A DNA stretch of 64,000 nucleotides from Metaphire vulgaris (GCA_018105865.1 CM030840.1:9599794-9663793), one strand, 5' to 3'; positions 47,231 to 59,053 are shown, counted from the stretch's first letter. Notes: generated from the sequence alone by a model not told the origin. Translations and numbers: made by a program.

Positions 47231-50120
47231 CAGAGGCGGATTTACATTTTGGAGGCCTGGTGCAAATATTTCCATGGAGGCCCCCCAGCGCCATCGTGGT
47301 CACTTAAAGAAGTAAAAATAAAACAAACGTCATTGAAAAATGAAACAATTAAATGCCATTAACTTCAACTCAAATAAACTTGCATTGAATTTGCAGTCGT
47401 GCAGTCAGTGTACAAGAACTGGGGCACGGTCGACCTGTCGTCTGTTTATAGGCCTAATATTAGTAGTGTACTGGTAACCCACCGTAACTGGTAGTTAGTC
47501 TAAATTGTCTCAACATGTCGCCAACGACTTTTTGTTGTAGCAAAGGCCTCCACTAGCTGTGCAAAGTCGATTGTCTTCACGAGTTCATTTTAAATGTTCA
47601 GTATGGTTAAGGATGACAGCCTATGATCTGTTAGATATTAATGCGCTATAATCCACGTGTTATGACGTATAAATTAATTTTATTTATTTAAGTGTTATTT
47701 GAACTTATTTCTTATGAATTTAATCATACACGAAGATGAGTTCCGGCACCTTTTTTCTCTTTTTTTGTTGCTAAGCCACCTTGGAAAAGTACTAATGATC
47801 ATTCTGAACGAAAGACTTAAAACCCACATGGAAGAATACTTGGCTGATGAGCAAGCAGGGTTTAGAATAGACCGAAGCACAACGCAACAGATACTAGCAT
47901 TGAAATTACTGGCTGAAAAAGCACAAAGGAAAAACAAGAAAATCTACAACTGTTTCATGAATTTCCAAAAGGCATTTGACACCATAGATCAAACAATAAC
48001 CTGGGCTGTACTCGAGTCATATGGAGTGGACCAAAATTTGGTTAGACTGTTAAAAGACATCAGCAATAACTCAAGATCAGCAGTGCAAATCTGCGGAGAA
48101 CTTGGGGAATGGTTTAAAACAAGCAGAGGGACAAGACAAGGAGATAACATATCACCTATGGTTTTTATCACAGACCTGGAAAGAGCAATGGACAAAGTCA
48201 AAGAACATGTAAAAGGCATAACAGTTCAGGGACTTTCATTTAACAACCTTAGGTTTGCTGATGATATTGACATCCTAGAGGGAAATGAAGATGATCTGAA
48301 GATGATGAAGATGAAGACACAGTACAGACACTGAGCAATGAATCTGAGCGCTATGGACTGTCGATAAACATTGAGAAGACAAAGACAATGGTGTTTGGCG
48401 ACAAAGAGATCAAAAGAAAAATTAAAGTAAATGGAATAGAAGTAGAGAACGTAGAAAACTTCACCTATCTTGGAAGCAATATGACACATGACTTAGAATG
48501 CAGACAAGAGGTCACAAGAAGAGCAGCAAGAGCTCTAGATCAACTGACGGCAATGGACAAGATCTGGAAAAGCAAATCAATACGCACTGAAACAAAAAAG
48601 AAAATTCTCGAAACCTGTATCTTCAGCAGCTTTTTATATGGATGCGAAACATGGACCATCACCAAAGACTTGGAAAGAAAAATACTAGCCTTTGAAAGAA
48701 AATGTTATAGAAAAATACTAAGAATCGGATGGGTTGAAAAAATCACAAATGAAGAACTATACAGGAGAATTCAGCCCAAACAAACCATGCTGGAAAGAGT
48801 AAAACAAAGGAAGCTCCAACTTTTCGGACACATATGCAGAATGAAAGAAGACAGAAAGATCAAAGTTCTAATGTTTGGAATAATGGAGGGTGCCAATAAG
48901 AGAGGGAGACCACACAAGGAATGGTGTGATGATATTGAAGAATGGTGTGGAAGCAGTTTACAGGATCTTAGTCACAGAGCAACGAACAGAAAAGAATGGC
49001 AGAAAACTGTGGAGATGGCATTATACACCAACGGGCAATGAGCCCACGGTTAATGATGATGATGATGACCTTTTTTCTAGAAAAAAAGCACTAAGTATAA
49101 CTAAGATTTGTAGTCATTTGCCCAAAAGGTCACTGTCACGGTGTTACGCATTTTACGGTAAGACAAATGAGTAATGGCATTAGTCTGTATGCAACTATGC
49201 ATTGCCATTCCAAAGGTACGGAGGCATACAAATACACATACTCCTCCCATTTCCCGCGCTTCTTGACCGGTGGTACCGTGGTAAGAATTTACAGTCGAGG
49301 CACACTGTACATTCACTCAGGTTGAGTCATGCAGTACCCCTAATCTGCATAACGATGCAAGAGGCCGGCGTCTACGACCGCTGGTGGCCCGGTGCAACTG
49401 CCGGTCACTCGGTCAGAGTCCAGCCATTATGAGCCATGCCATTAATTGAGGTCAGCTAAACCGGGGTATATGAGATATAGGCTTTCTTAACCTTCTTGAG
49501 GTTACATTCTCTGGCACTTTTCCATGCAGAAAGCGCTCCGTGCATTCTTACATTGCTTCCGAAGGACCGTCCCATATGGCACACTATTCAGCGGCGAACA
49601 ATGGTTCGCTCCTTTGGCCGAAGGGCATTGGATACCGGAATGCAATAATTGGCTCAGAGTGTCCACTAAGAATACCTCGTGTGCCAAAGACCGCGGCTCC
49701 ATTTGGCTGGGCGTGTCACCAAAGCAATTAAGTGGGTGGTCACCTCCTGCTCCTGCAGCTGCACCTGCTCCACTGGAGACGTAGACAGTAGACGACCGCA
49801 ACTCGTTGTTAACGCTCTTAGTTTCAGAATTCTTGGACGACCACAACCCGTCGTTAATGCTAGGAAGGTTAACATAGACTCATGGAGCATGCATTAAATT
49901 GCATTGCAATACTAAATTATTACTAATCCATGTTCAAACACTACTAACGTCTAACGATACAACATTCATGTATATCTCTGAAAATAAATTACTTTAAAGA
50001 AACTAATAATTAAAAGTCTTTAAAAAAATTATTATTAGAAAAGGGAGACCCCTAAATTTGTATTTTGAAGGGAGGCCCAGTACCGATGCACCACCTGGTA
50101 CCGTGGTAAATCCGCCTCTG
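47231..50120. mobile_element. hAT element of 2.9 kb with perfect TIR and TSD
   Basis: 15-bp perfect TIRs CAGAGGCGGATTTAC (47231-47245) and GTAAATCCGCCTCTG (50106-50120), TSD GGGAAATT at 47223-47230 and 50121-50128. The flanks inside are GGAGGCC-rich. Most of the length is an RTE copy (47740-49065) plus about 800 bp of unidentified sequence (49070-49890), in which GGTACCGTGGTAA at 49270 repeats the element's own right end (50097). No hAT transposase. Confidence 0.93.
47740..49065 (+). pseudogene. RTE-like LINE copy inside the hAT element
   Basis: Plus strand: HLGKVLMIILNERLKTHMEE, EQAGFRIDRSTTQQI, NFQKAFDTIDQTI, GTRQGDNISPMVF, LRFADDIDIL, a frameshift in the GATGAA-rich stretch 48285-48312, then ERYGLSINIEKTKTMVFGD, FTYLGSNM, YGCETWTITKD, RKCYRKILRIGW, LFGHICRMKED, GRPHKEWCDDI. 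The tail is (GAT)n at 49056-49068. 5' truncated before the RT palm. Confidence 0.85.
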
Positions 50121-50289
50121 GGGAAATTGACTTGGCTGGAAGGGAAGAGATGCAGTTCAATGCAAAAATTTGTCAGTGCTTGGATTTGAGGGGGATTGTG
50201 ATTACTAGAGTATTGCAATTGTGAACTCTGTCACAGTCAGTGGCTAGCCCAATCGAGAGGGGAGGAGCCAAACACGCACACACACACAT

Positions 50290-50628
50290 GCTTATTGTCT
50301 TTGATATGGATGTATCCACAGTATCTTATTCGAGACTGTAAACTTTTGTCTGATACAGCTCTCACTCGAACGATGGTCACACGTTCCAATTCCACCAGGA
50401 CATTATCCGTGCCACGCACTCGTACCAGAATGGGAGAGCGTGCATTCAGGGTGATTGGTCCATCACTCTGGAATCAACTTCCGCCTCCTCTCAGAGATGG
50501 AATTTTAAACCGTGACATTTTTCTCGCTCGACTTAAAACATATATGTTTGACTTGGCAACCAAGGCGCATTTGTAATAATTGCGCCTAGTAAATGAACTT
50601 TATGTATGTATGTATGTATGTATCTATA
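50290..50628 (+). mobile_element. L2-like LINE 3' end
   Basis: TRTMVTRSNSTRTLSVPRTR, GERAFRVIGPSLWNQLPPPL, FLARLKTYMFDL, stop at 50574, then a 3' end GCGCCTAGTAAATGAAC and an (ATGT)n tail (50600-50626). The frame is open. Confidence 0.8.
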
Positions 50629-51516
50629 AACAAACACATTGTGATTGGGACTGCTAAATGTCTGAGTCAGTTCTGTGAGCGACTACCTTCTGTGGCTGGT
50701 GACATTGCTAGTAAGAAGCGAGCTTCTTTGTTCAAGTTTGTTGCCAATAAATGTCAACAAACTAGTTTGCTTATCAGACTGCCTGAGAAAGCGAGTTTTA
50801 CTTCATGCTTGTGCTTGCAGAATTATGAAGTGATTGTCTTATTGCACACCAACTTGTCATCCATTTGGTTGTGACTTGCTTAGTTTCCTCAGTTCCAATT
50901 TCAAATTAAGTGTGACTACTGACTAGGCTTAAGTAGGACAGTGTACTTAATTGATACTTTGGCAATATCATATAAAGTCAGATTTTTCAATGCTTGCTTA
51001 ATTTGAATGTCTTTGTGTTTAATAATAATATAATATATGTAATTTAATGTGGTTTAGGAGGCTAAGTTAGCCCGTGTGAAAACCACTACAAGTTTAAGTA
51101 AGATAAATTATGAGGCTTCGAGTACTTAGTCCCGCATGTCTGTCACGATACAACATGTGTGTTAAACATTGCTACAGTGTACTATTCATATAACATCAAG
51201 TGAAAGAAATGTTATGCAGTTGGCTTTGTTTACTTCGGAAATGTATGGTTTTGCTATAATTTATCTTACCTCTTGCTAAGCTACAGAGTAAGCCTACTGT
51301 GAAGTCAGCTATTTATTTACAAATAATACAATGCACTGCCGCATACAACACATTGCCCAAGCTGCTTCCATCATGTATTTCCCTTGCATCAGTCTCGATC
51401 TTTATACCATGACTACTGACTCTGCATCAAGAAAAATGCCTTAATTGCATCCTTACGGATGACACAGGCATACTCTGAAATGGTGGATAAACTAATGAAG
51501 GAACTGCAGGACATGA
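50629..51516. other. Intron DNA, unrecognised
   Basis: A plus frame at 50593-50874 has no motif I know. Otherwise AT-rich DNA. Confidence 0.5.
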
Positions 51517-52532
51517 ATGAAATACATACTTAAAGATATCAAATATGGAGTCCCTCAAGGTTCCATATTAGGACCTCTCCTATTTATTATATTTATCAAT
51601 GATCTTCCAAATATCTCTACTTTTTTTGATTATTTAATATTTGCTGATGATACGAATATTTTAGCTAGTCATGAAGACTATAATGAATTAATTAACTGTA
51701 TTAACATTGAATTGAGAAAAATATCTGAATGGTTTAAATTAAATAAATTAGCCATAAACCTTACCAAAACCAACTATGTTTATTTTTATCCTAAAAACAA
51801 AAGTATCCCTACAAATTTGATGCAAATAATTATGGATGATAAAATTATATCACAAACATCCTCTACAAAATTCCTGGGAATTATAGTAGATCAAAATCTA
51901 AACTTTAAAGAAAACTCAAACATGCTAGCTAATAAAATATCAAAAAATTTAAATATAATCAAACATATAAAAAAATGTCTGAACACCAATGCTCTGCAAA
52001 AACTTTATTACAGCTTAATAAATCCACACTTAATTTATGGTAATATTATTTGGGGAAATAATTATAAAACAGTAACAGAAAAATCCAGATTTTACAAAAT
52101 AAATCAGTTAGGTTCATTTTCAAAGACCATAATTATATTAACACAACAAATCTATTTAATAGACATAATATTTTAAAAATTGAAAATATTCATAAATATC
52201 AAGCATCAATTTTCATATTTAAATTCCTTAATAAACTCCTACCTCCATTCTTCTACTCAAGCTATTTTCTTGACAAAACTAATATATCTTATGTAAAATC
52301 ACTTAGAAATAGCAGCAACTAGAGCTGGGTCGATTACGATTATTTTTTCCGATTACGATTACGATTATTTTGGATTATTTTTCACGATTACGATTTCGAT
52401 TACGATTACGATTTTTTATATAATCGCGATTTCGATTTCGATTATTTCACAGTACCTTTAGAAACTGGCTTTCCCGCCATATTTTACAGTATTCGGCAAT
52501 CCTCTGTGTATCGATGTTCAGTTGGTCTTCAA

Positions 52533-53222
52533 CAGGGATATTTCTACAACCCTAACACCCCCCTCAATTTGAGGTCGACACCCCCTAAAATTTGGTAATG
52601 TGACAATGGTATGCATACATAATGCATATTGATTAGCCCTGAACACCCCCAAACAGGCCCATTCAGAGGGGGGCCAGGAGGGCCATTCGGCCCGGGCCTC
52701 CATCATTTGGGGGCCTCCCTTTGTTTCCTTGTCCAGAATTCTGGAAGAGCAAGAAAGCTAGATAGCTACTACTAGCTAGAAGGGGCCTCAAAATTTGGTG
52801 ATGACCTTTTTTGCTTGTTGACAATTTTGGGCTTTTGGGAAAGCTAGGAAGGTATTCTGCGGTCCTCAAAATTGGTGATTACCTTTTTTCGCTTGTCAAA
52901 ATTTTAATTGTTGGGAAGGCTAGGAGAGGCCTCGAAATTCCAACTGGTCTGGGCCTCCTTCAGCTTCTGAAGGGGCCTGCCCCCAAATGAAGAAATACAC
53001 CCCACAACTTTTATCCTCGGATGACTTTTTTGCGTGTCAGACTTTGTGTGAGTCTCTATAACGTTTTGTTGCTTGTCAGCCTTTTTCGGTAGAGACCTCC
53101 AAATTTCGACACCCTCAGATTTTGCCGACACCCCAAATTCACAATCCTACAATCCTAGAAATAAACACCCCCCAGATTTTCCCGACACCCCACCCCAATT
53201 CACAATCCTAGAAATAACCCTG
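52533..53222. mobile_element. hAT MITE, 690 bp, perfect TSD
   Basis: TIRs CAGGGATATTTCTA (52533-52546) and TAGAAATAACCCTG (53209-53222), 13 of 14 matching. The TSD GTCTTCAA is at 52525-52532 and 53223-53230. The interior has CCCCC/GGGGG runs and several copies of the motif GAYCTTTTTTGCTTGTCA (52802, 52878, 53031, 53063). A GGGGGGCCAGGAGGGCC block at 52658 may be the end of yet another nested element. Confidence 0.94.
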
Positions 53223-53475
53223 GTCTTCAATCTCCTTAAAGGATCGAGCCTGGGTGGCAAGACCGATATCGTCAGCGTATCCAAACTTCCTACTGATGGT
53301 ATCAGGTTAAGTCGTTTGTAGACCTATAAGCCTACAAATTGAATAACATAGGTGCTAGAACTGAACACTGTGTTAGACCGTTTCGCTGACGTCTCCAGGA
53401 GCTGACATCTTCTCCCAAGTGAACTCAGAACCGTCTCTCAGAGATGAGCAACTCCACAAGTTGACAGAACCAGGG

Positions 53476-53670
53476 CAGTGGCGGCTCCACCGGGGGGCCA
53501 GGGAGGCCCGTGCCTCCTATTTAGTGCCTGGCCCCCCAGTGGCCTTCCAGTTGGGACCCTATACTTAATGCTACATACATTAAACAACAAATGGCTGGCC
53601 CCCACGATTAGAAGTTGGCAAGTTGCCACCCCAACGGCCCCCCACTTGCCAAATCCTAGAGCCGCCACTG
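53476..53670. mobile_element. hAT MITE, 195 bp, perfect TIR and TSD
   Basis: TIRs CAGTGGCGGCTC and GAGCCGCCACTG (12 bp perfect); TSD AACCAGGG at 53468-53475 and 53671-53678. GC-rich, no coding. Inserted in the Jockey-like RT fragment. Confidence 0.96.
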
Positions 53671-54755
53671 AACCAGGGTGGCAAGTTGAGCGAGAGTTTG
53701 TACATTAAACCCACATGACACACCGTATCGAAAGCTGCTGTCAAACCCAGAAAGATGGTACCTGTCTTTAGACGCTGTTGAATCCATTTTCAATGAAAAT
53801 CTGATAATCAACGGTAAATTGATCTTTCTTTGAATCGGAAATATTGTATAATATAATATACGGGAATAATCGAAAAATAATCGCGATTTCGATTATTTTT
53901 TCGACGATTATCGATTATTTCAATTTATTTAATAATCGTCTCGATTTCGATTACGGTTTTTCCAAAAATCGCGATTCGATTACGATTTCGATTAATCGAC
54001 CCACCTCTAGCAGTAACCTCCATATTCCTTTTGCCTCGTCAACAACTAGACTATTTACTATTAAATTTTCAGGCCCAAGAATTTGGAATAATCTACCCTC
54101 CCACATTAAGAATTATGATAATCTTTCTTTATTTAAATATAATGTTAAAAAATTTCTTATACTAAATCAAGAATAATAACTTAAACCAAATAATTGATTT
54201 AACTCTTATTAATCTAAATGGATTTTAATTACATTTCTATTAAGGAATATATATGTAGCACATTACTTTCAACATCTCTTCTACATCTAACCTAACTTAC
54301 ACTTACCTACGCTTTCACTACCGTCACACATTTTAATTATTTTTCTTCCATCTAAGTATTAACTTTTTATTGGGATAACCACCTTACGGGATTTTTTACC
54401 CTTAGGTTATCCCTCACTCATCGTAATATACTATGATCAATCTCTGATCAGCTTTTTGGCTATCTCTTTCTTTGTTAAGTTATAAACTTAATTAGTTAGT
54501 TACTTAATTAATTTGTTATTTGATTTTAATTGTGATATTTTGGTAGTATAAGTTAGTTAAGTATTCTTTTTCTTTTTGCATCATTATGTATCTCAAATTA
54601 TGATGCTGGTTTTGAGAGATAAATAAAAATAAATAAATAAATAAATAAAAATTGATTGATTGACATGTGCAGATTCAGCCTCCATGTTTGTAACATAAGC
54701 ACCAGGTTATGCATTTAAAAGCCCGGCAGCACATCATACTCAGGGTACGCACAAG

Positions 54756-54760
<5 letters not shown>

Positions 54761-54800
<40 letters not shown>
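54761..54800. repeat. (ATT)n microsatellite
   Basis: About 13 units, 290 bp left of a NAV exon. Confidence 0.95.
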
Positions 54801-54802
<2 letters not shown>

Positions 54803-55090
54803 GTACTGATTAATGTGGTGACTCATTCAGCCGAACTGCGTGAACACATTACAATGTTACAACATTACAATGTTACAAATAAATAAGTAAATATATTAGC
54901 GACAATTATACAGAAGCAGTTATGACCAAAAAACCAAATGATTTCCAAGAAAATAATATTATAAAATATTTTAAACTTTCACAAAATTTTCCCATAAACC
55001 TAAAGATTGTGTAGGGACCAGTGACCAGCTCTGCCCTGAGGCCAGGATTTTCTGTCAACAGGTCTGCTGAAAATGTTGAAGTAATCTCAC

Positions 55091-55165
55091 CTTTAATTGT
55101 CATAGTGATGTCAATGTTTTCTCCAATAAGGTACCTATGAGGTGAATGCTTAGGTGTTTCACAGC
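55091..55165 (-). CDS. NAV/unc-53-like exon, upstream of P-loop
   Basis: 75-bp minus-strand exon between acceptor ATACAG|GCTGTG and donor TTAAAG|GTGAGA. It encodes CETPKHSPHRYLIGENIDIT followed by MTIK, similar to the navigator segment that precedes 'VDSL.FDTLIPK'. It needs one base from the upstream exon and leaves one base (G) that joins AT of the exon at 33164-33333 to make an Asp codon, so the 21.8 kb intron is phase-consistent. Short, but its similarity and phase at both ends make it a convincing exon. Confidence 0.82.
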
Positions 55166-55426
55166 CTGTATATAACCAGAACATAAAGAAGAACAATTAG
55201 CTAATAATTTTGTTAATAATAAATACAATGAAAATGACGGCACATGACGCCATTCATCTAGGTCAACAGGGAAGGTAATTATGCAGACAAGGAACTTTGA
55301 AATTTTGTTTTTTTTGCAGATTTCTGATATTGTGATTTCAAATTCTTTAGATTTACTTGTAATATTTAAATTGATTTTGTCTGGTTAATATAAGTATATT
55401 TTTCTTTGACATGTATTTACAACTAG

Positions 55427-55545
55427 AGGTTTACAGATCTGCTAATTATAATTAATGTCGGCCGATAACTATTAGCTGCTTTACCAACAATGGGCATTGG
55501 CTATTTCACAATTGGTATCGGCTAGTAATTGCAATTACTACAACT
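55427..55545. mobile_element. Possible hAT end with GGCCGATA words
   Basis: CTAGAGGTTTACAGATCTGC, then GTCGGCCGATAAC and GGTATCGGCTAG. The design resembles hAT elements with a 'GGCCGATA' subterminal word; no partner end. Confidence 0.35.
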
Positions 55546-55559
55546 CTCAATGAGTTCTC

Positions 55560-57212
55560 TATGCTATCGATGGAGGATGTTGTGGCGATCATGCGGTTTG
55601 CGCCAAACAGTGTGCTTCAGACTCACTCCCAGTCTGGCTTCTTGCGGAGGTCATAGACATACTTGCTCCATTCCTTACATTGCTTCTTTCCACCTCTCTT
55701 AGAACTGGAGAATTTCCCACGAGTTGGAAGCATGCGGTACTTCCCCTGCTTAAGCGCCATGGCTTAGATCCTATAGAGATGGCTAATTATTGACCAATAT
55801 CCAACCTTCCCTTTCTATCGAAAGTTCTGGAGAGGGTGGTAAATATTCAACTGGTTCGATACCTGGAGGCTAACGGTCTTATGCCACGGAATCAGTCAGC
55901 TTATAGGCATGGCCATTCTACGGAAATAGCCTTACTGCTCATATTTAATGACATTGTAGATGCTATATCAAATGGTCATCTGTCTCTTCCATGCCTACTC
56001 GATCTTTCTTCAGCATTTGATACTGTGGATCATAACATTATCATACGGCGTCTAGAACTGAGCTATGGGTTACGGGGTACGGTACTTGATTGGTTACATA
56101 ACTATCTTACTGATAGAACACAGTCGGTCTGCTGGAATGGACAATTGTCAAACCTGTGCCAGGCTTGTAGTGGTGTGTCTCAGAGGTCAGTATTAGGACC
56201 CCTACTTTTTGTCCTCTATGTTCCAGACATCGGTGACATTGTTCGGTCCTGTGAGCTCGAGGCGAATGCATATGCTGACGATTTGCAAATCTGCTCTTTT
56301 TGCCTCCCCACAGATACTGAGGGACTTTGCATTTGTATCTGTGATTGTATTACCAGGATAAAGAAGTGGACCGATGCCAATCGACTTGCGCTCAATCCTG
56401 GAAAGATGGAGTTCATCTGGTTTTCGACCCCCCGAAAAAGGCATTTGATTAGCTGTGAACCGTTCCGGATTGATGGAGAGTACTTCCCTCCTTCAACTGA
56501 TGTGCACCTACTGGGAGTTCACATTGACTCATCCCTTGCGTTTGACGGTCACATCAGCAATGTTATCCGGTCCTGCTATTACCAACTCCGAAGGATCAAG
56601 GAGATCCGCCGCCACCTACCAACCTTGACGGCGACTCTTCTGGACCGTGCTTCTGTTGTTACTAGAGTTGACTATTGCAATAGTATTCTCTGGGGCCTGC
56701 CTAGCTACCAACATTGTCGACTTCAGATGATTCTCAATGCCTCTGCCCAAGTTATTTTTGGAGTAAGAAGGGGAGTACACATTTCCCCTTTCCTGAAAGA
56801 CATATTACACCAGTTGCGCATTCCAGAACGTATTGCCTTTAAGAGGTGCATGTTAATGTTCCGGGCCTTGAACGGTCGTTATTTACCGGACTACTTAGTA
56901 GCCCTGGTTCACCGACTTCCGTCTACTAACAGGCGTCTTCAGCTCAGATCCGGGCGAGACATCAAGTTGGTCATTCTTCCTCCTTCACGGACGGTGAAAT
57001 TTGGAGAAAGATCGTTCACTCAAGGAAACACTATTCTTTGGAATGCGTTGCCTAGTGATGTAACAAGAGAATCGAACCTGGAATTATTCGCCAAGAAACT
57101 CAAAACTCACCTTTATCAGACATCATATGAATTGCAAAGCCCTCCTGACCTTGGCCTTCTACCATTTGTTTGTGCTATAGTAATTGACTTGTTAACTAAC
57201 TAACTACAGTCC
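55560..57212 (+). mobile_element. CR1-like LINE, RT to 3' end, well preserved
   Basis: Starts in the RT fingers (TGEFPTSWKHAVLPLLKRHG, then [16 protein letters not shown]) and ends at about 57190 with TGTGCTATAGTAATTGACTT and a (TAAC)n tail. Most of the RT and C-terminus are one open frame (55836-57203). 5' truncated. Confidence 0.9.
55836..57203 (+). CDS. CR1-like ORF2 fragment, 455 codons open
   Basis: Reverse transcriptase palm and thumb with [32 protein letters not shown], the YADD box (NAYADDLQICS), NRLALNPGKMEFIWFS, LLGVHIDSSLAFDGHIS, SVVTRVDYCNSILWGLPSY, then PPSRTVKFGERSFTQGN and ILWNALPSDV. There is no stop for 455 codons, though the endonuclease and N-terminus are missing, so it is not an autonomous gene. 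The listed start is where the open frame begins, not a proven initiator. Confidence 0.85.
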   Translation: MVNIQLVRYLEANGLMPRNQSAYRHGHSTEIALLLIFNDIVDAISNGHLSLPCLLDLSSAFDTVDHNIIIRRLELSYGLRGTVLDWLHNYLTDRTQSVCWNGQLSNLCQACSGVSQRSVLGPLLFVLYVPDIGDIVRSCELEANAYADDLQICSFCLPTDTEGLCICICDCITRIKKWTDANRLALNPGKMEFIWFSTPRKRHLISCEPFRIDGEYFPPSTDVHLLGVHIDSSLAFDGHISNVIRSCYYQLRRIKEIRRHLPTLTATLLDRASVVTRVDYCNSILWGLPSYQHCRLQMILNASAQVIFGVRRGVHISPFLKDILHQLRIPERIAFKRCMLMFRALNGRYLPDYLVALVHRLPSTNRRLQLRSGRDIKLVILPPSRTVKFGERSFTQGNTILWNALPSDVTRESNLELFAKKLKTHLYQTSYELQSPPDLGLLPFVCAIVIDLLTN

Positions 57213-57749
57213 AAACTGCAATTGAAATGCATTAAGTCCAAAACTTCCATAATTTATTTGTTAATCATAGTAAAATAATAGGAATTGTTTTAAAACAAAT
57301 CAATAGAAAAAGTAAAACCCAAAGTTGAATGTTGATTGTCTTCAACTCAAGTTTAAATAAATCATCAGTCAATAGACTCATTACAGTTAAAATGTCACCC
57401 AGTTATTGCAGATAAATATGAGCTCTTCAGCCTTGTCCACATCCAGACATGAGCAGTAATCAGAGTATATGAACCCAGCACAATGAAGAGATGGTTGCTA
57501 AGCATACTAGCTGGTTTCAAACAAGAATTATCTAGCAAGAGGAGCTAATGTCTTGATGCCATACCCAGCCCTCCATTTCAGTGGATCCAACATATGCTCA
57601 GTTGTTTTACTAATCTCATTACAAGTACTAGCCTCTGTTTCCTGTTAAGTGGATGTGTTCTGTAGCTTAGTATTGTTTCAGTGTATTTTTATTCAATTTG
57701 TTGACTGTTGTTTAACCTTTATAAATTTCTGCACTGTCCATGGCAAGCA

Positions 57750-57785
<36 letters not shown>

Positions 57786-58077
57786 CTATGAATGGAATGA
57801 TCAATGAAGTGATCGCATTTCTTGATTCATTTGACTAAACTCAATAATGAGTAAAGAAATTTCAACATATCAATAATCATTAACTGGCTGATTGTTTGGC
57901 ACTCATAATTGGCTCAAAGCCATACCGAGGCATTTCTATTTAATACTTTGCTTTACAACTTGACTAGTTAGATTTTATCCCCATTATCGCTTTTTTTCAT
58001 TATCATTGTTGATGCTAATTCAACAGTTACTGCAGCAAGTTCAGTATTCATTCAGTATATAGAATGCTTACAGAAAG
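57213..58077. other. Intron DNA with (TG)n
   Basis: AT-rich; (TG)n at 57753-57782. No gene seen. Confidence 0.6.
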
Positions 58078-59053
58078 TGATCAGTTTATCAGGTCAGGTC
58101 AGGTCTTCGTCCCCCAGCTGTGTTCAGCTATTGACTTCTTCATGACATCTCTCCAAAGTTCTCTGTTCTTTGCTATTTCTTCCAAAGTCGTTTGGTGTTT
58201 TTTCGTCAGTTTTTTCATTGAGATTCAACCCTGCCATGTGGCATGTGCAGATCCTCTTCCAATCCGTCCACCCATCGCCTTTTTGGTCTTCCTTTAGATC
58301 TTCTCTCCTCTGGTTTGTAGTTGAAAATTCGTTTTGGGTTTCTTATTTCTTCCATTCTGAGTACCGGTATGTGTCCAGTCCATTTCATTCTTCTCTTTCT
58401 GATGACTTCCATGATGCTCGATTGCAGTGTTCTCTCTCTAACTTCTTCACTTGTTATATGTTTTTTGTATCCAATCCTTAGTATTCTTCTGAGCCCGTTA
58501 TTTTCTGCTGCTATTATTTTTTTCTCCAGTTCTTTTTTATGGTCCAAGATTCACGCCCATAAATTAGTATTGGTATTACACAAGTGTTGAGAATTCTTAG
58601 TTTTGTTTTCATCCCAGTTATTATTATTATTATTATTATTTATTGACAATTTATATAGCGCAGTAGACAAGGCTAAGGCCTACAACAAGAGCGCTTAACA
58701 CAGTTCGTATCCAATATTAAATAAATGTGTCTTCAAATTTCTAATGAAAAGTCCAGCCGAGTTTGCTCCAGTCACATTGTCTGGAAGAGAGCTCCACAGG
58801 GCAGGATTCCCCGCGCGAATGATCTTTCCCCAAACTTAGGGGTCTTGAACGGAATGGACGGGGGAGGGACCAACAACTGCACTCTCCGACTGGACCTGAG
58901 AACCGATCTCCTCTCGATCACAGTCGATCTTCGTACAAGCACAGTTAGATAATCGGGACAAAGTGGATCGTGTAAAGCCCAATACGTAAGCCAACAGCGC
59001 TTGTAGATAATGTGCTGTGGAACATGGAGCCAGTGGAGTCGATCTCTAAGGAG

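Larger units (their letters stand above)
52449..53790 (-). pseudogene. Jockey-like RT fragment, split by two hAT MITEs
   Basis: Minus strand from 53790: QRLKTGTIFLGLTAAFDTVC, HVGLMYKLSL, PPWFCQLVELLI (continuing across the MITE at 53476-53670), a QGSVL-like region, DDIGLATQARSFKEIEDQ, then across the MITE at 52533-53222 DQLNIDTQRIAEYCKIW. The frames join exactly when the MITEs and one TSD each are removed. It lies within the word-array hAT element, so it was inserted there (or captured). Confidence 0.8.
52320..54009. mobile_element. hAT element with ATTACG/ATTTCG word arrays
   Basis: 1690 bp. The ends are TAGAGCTGGGTCGATTA and TAATCGACCCACCTCTA (one mismatch), and the TSD is GCAGCAAC (52312-52319) versus GCAGTAAC (54010-54017), one mismatch. 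Arrays of CGATTACGATT/CGATTTCG lie at 52330-52448 and 53862-54000. Removing the element restores the LINE frame (NSSN|LHIPF). It carries an inserted LINE RT fragment and two further hAT MITEs. Confidence 0.93.
51517..54655 (+). mobile_element. CR1/Jockey-like LINE interrupted by a hAT element
   Basis: Plus strand coding 51517-52319 and 54018-54176: YGVPQGSILGPLLFIIFIND, active site FADDTNILA, LAINLTKTNYVYF, TKFLGIIVDQNLNF, LYYSLINPHLIYG, then frameshifted SLRNSSN, which reads on after the insertion as LHIPFASSTTRLFTIKFSGP and RIWNNLPSHI. The AT-rich 3' UTR ends with (AAAT)n at 54618-54650. It is AT-richer than the other CR1 copies. Confidence 0.85.

Noticed and set aside
49502..49846. 114-codon minus frame with Ala/Gly-rich centre
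   Set aside because: No recognisable motif and overlaps several other open frames in GC-richer DNA inside a hAT element.
50593..50874. 93-codon plus frame after an L2 tail
   Set aside because: Begins inside the (ATGT)n tail and matches nothing I recognise.
55836..57203. Functional host gene (455 codons open)
   Set aside because: It is the RT and C-terminal part of a 5'-truncated CR1 with an upstream in-frame stop and the CR1 3' terminus.
57753..57782. (TG)n as a functional Z-DNA element
   Set aside because: Ordinary dinucleotide microsatellite; nothing in the neighbourhood supports a role.
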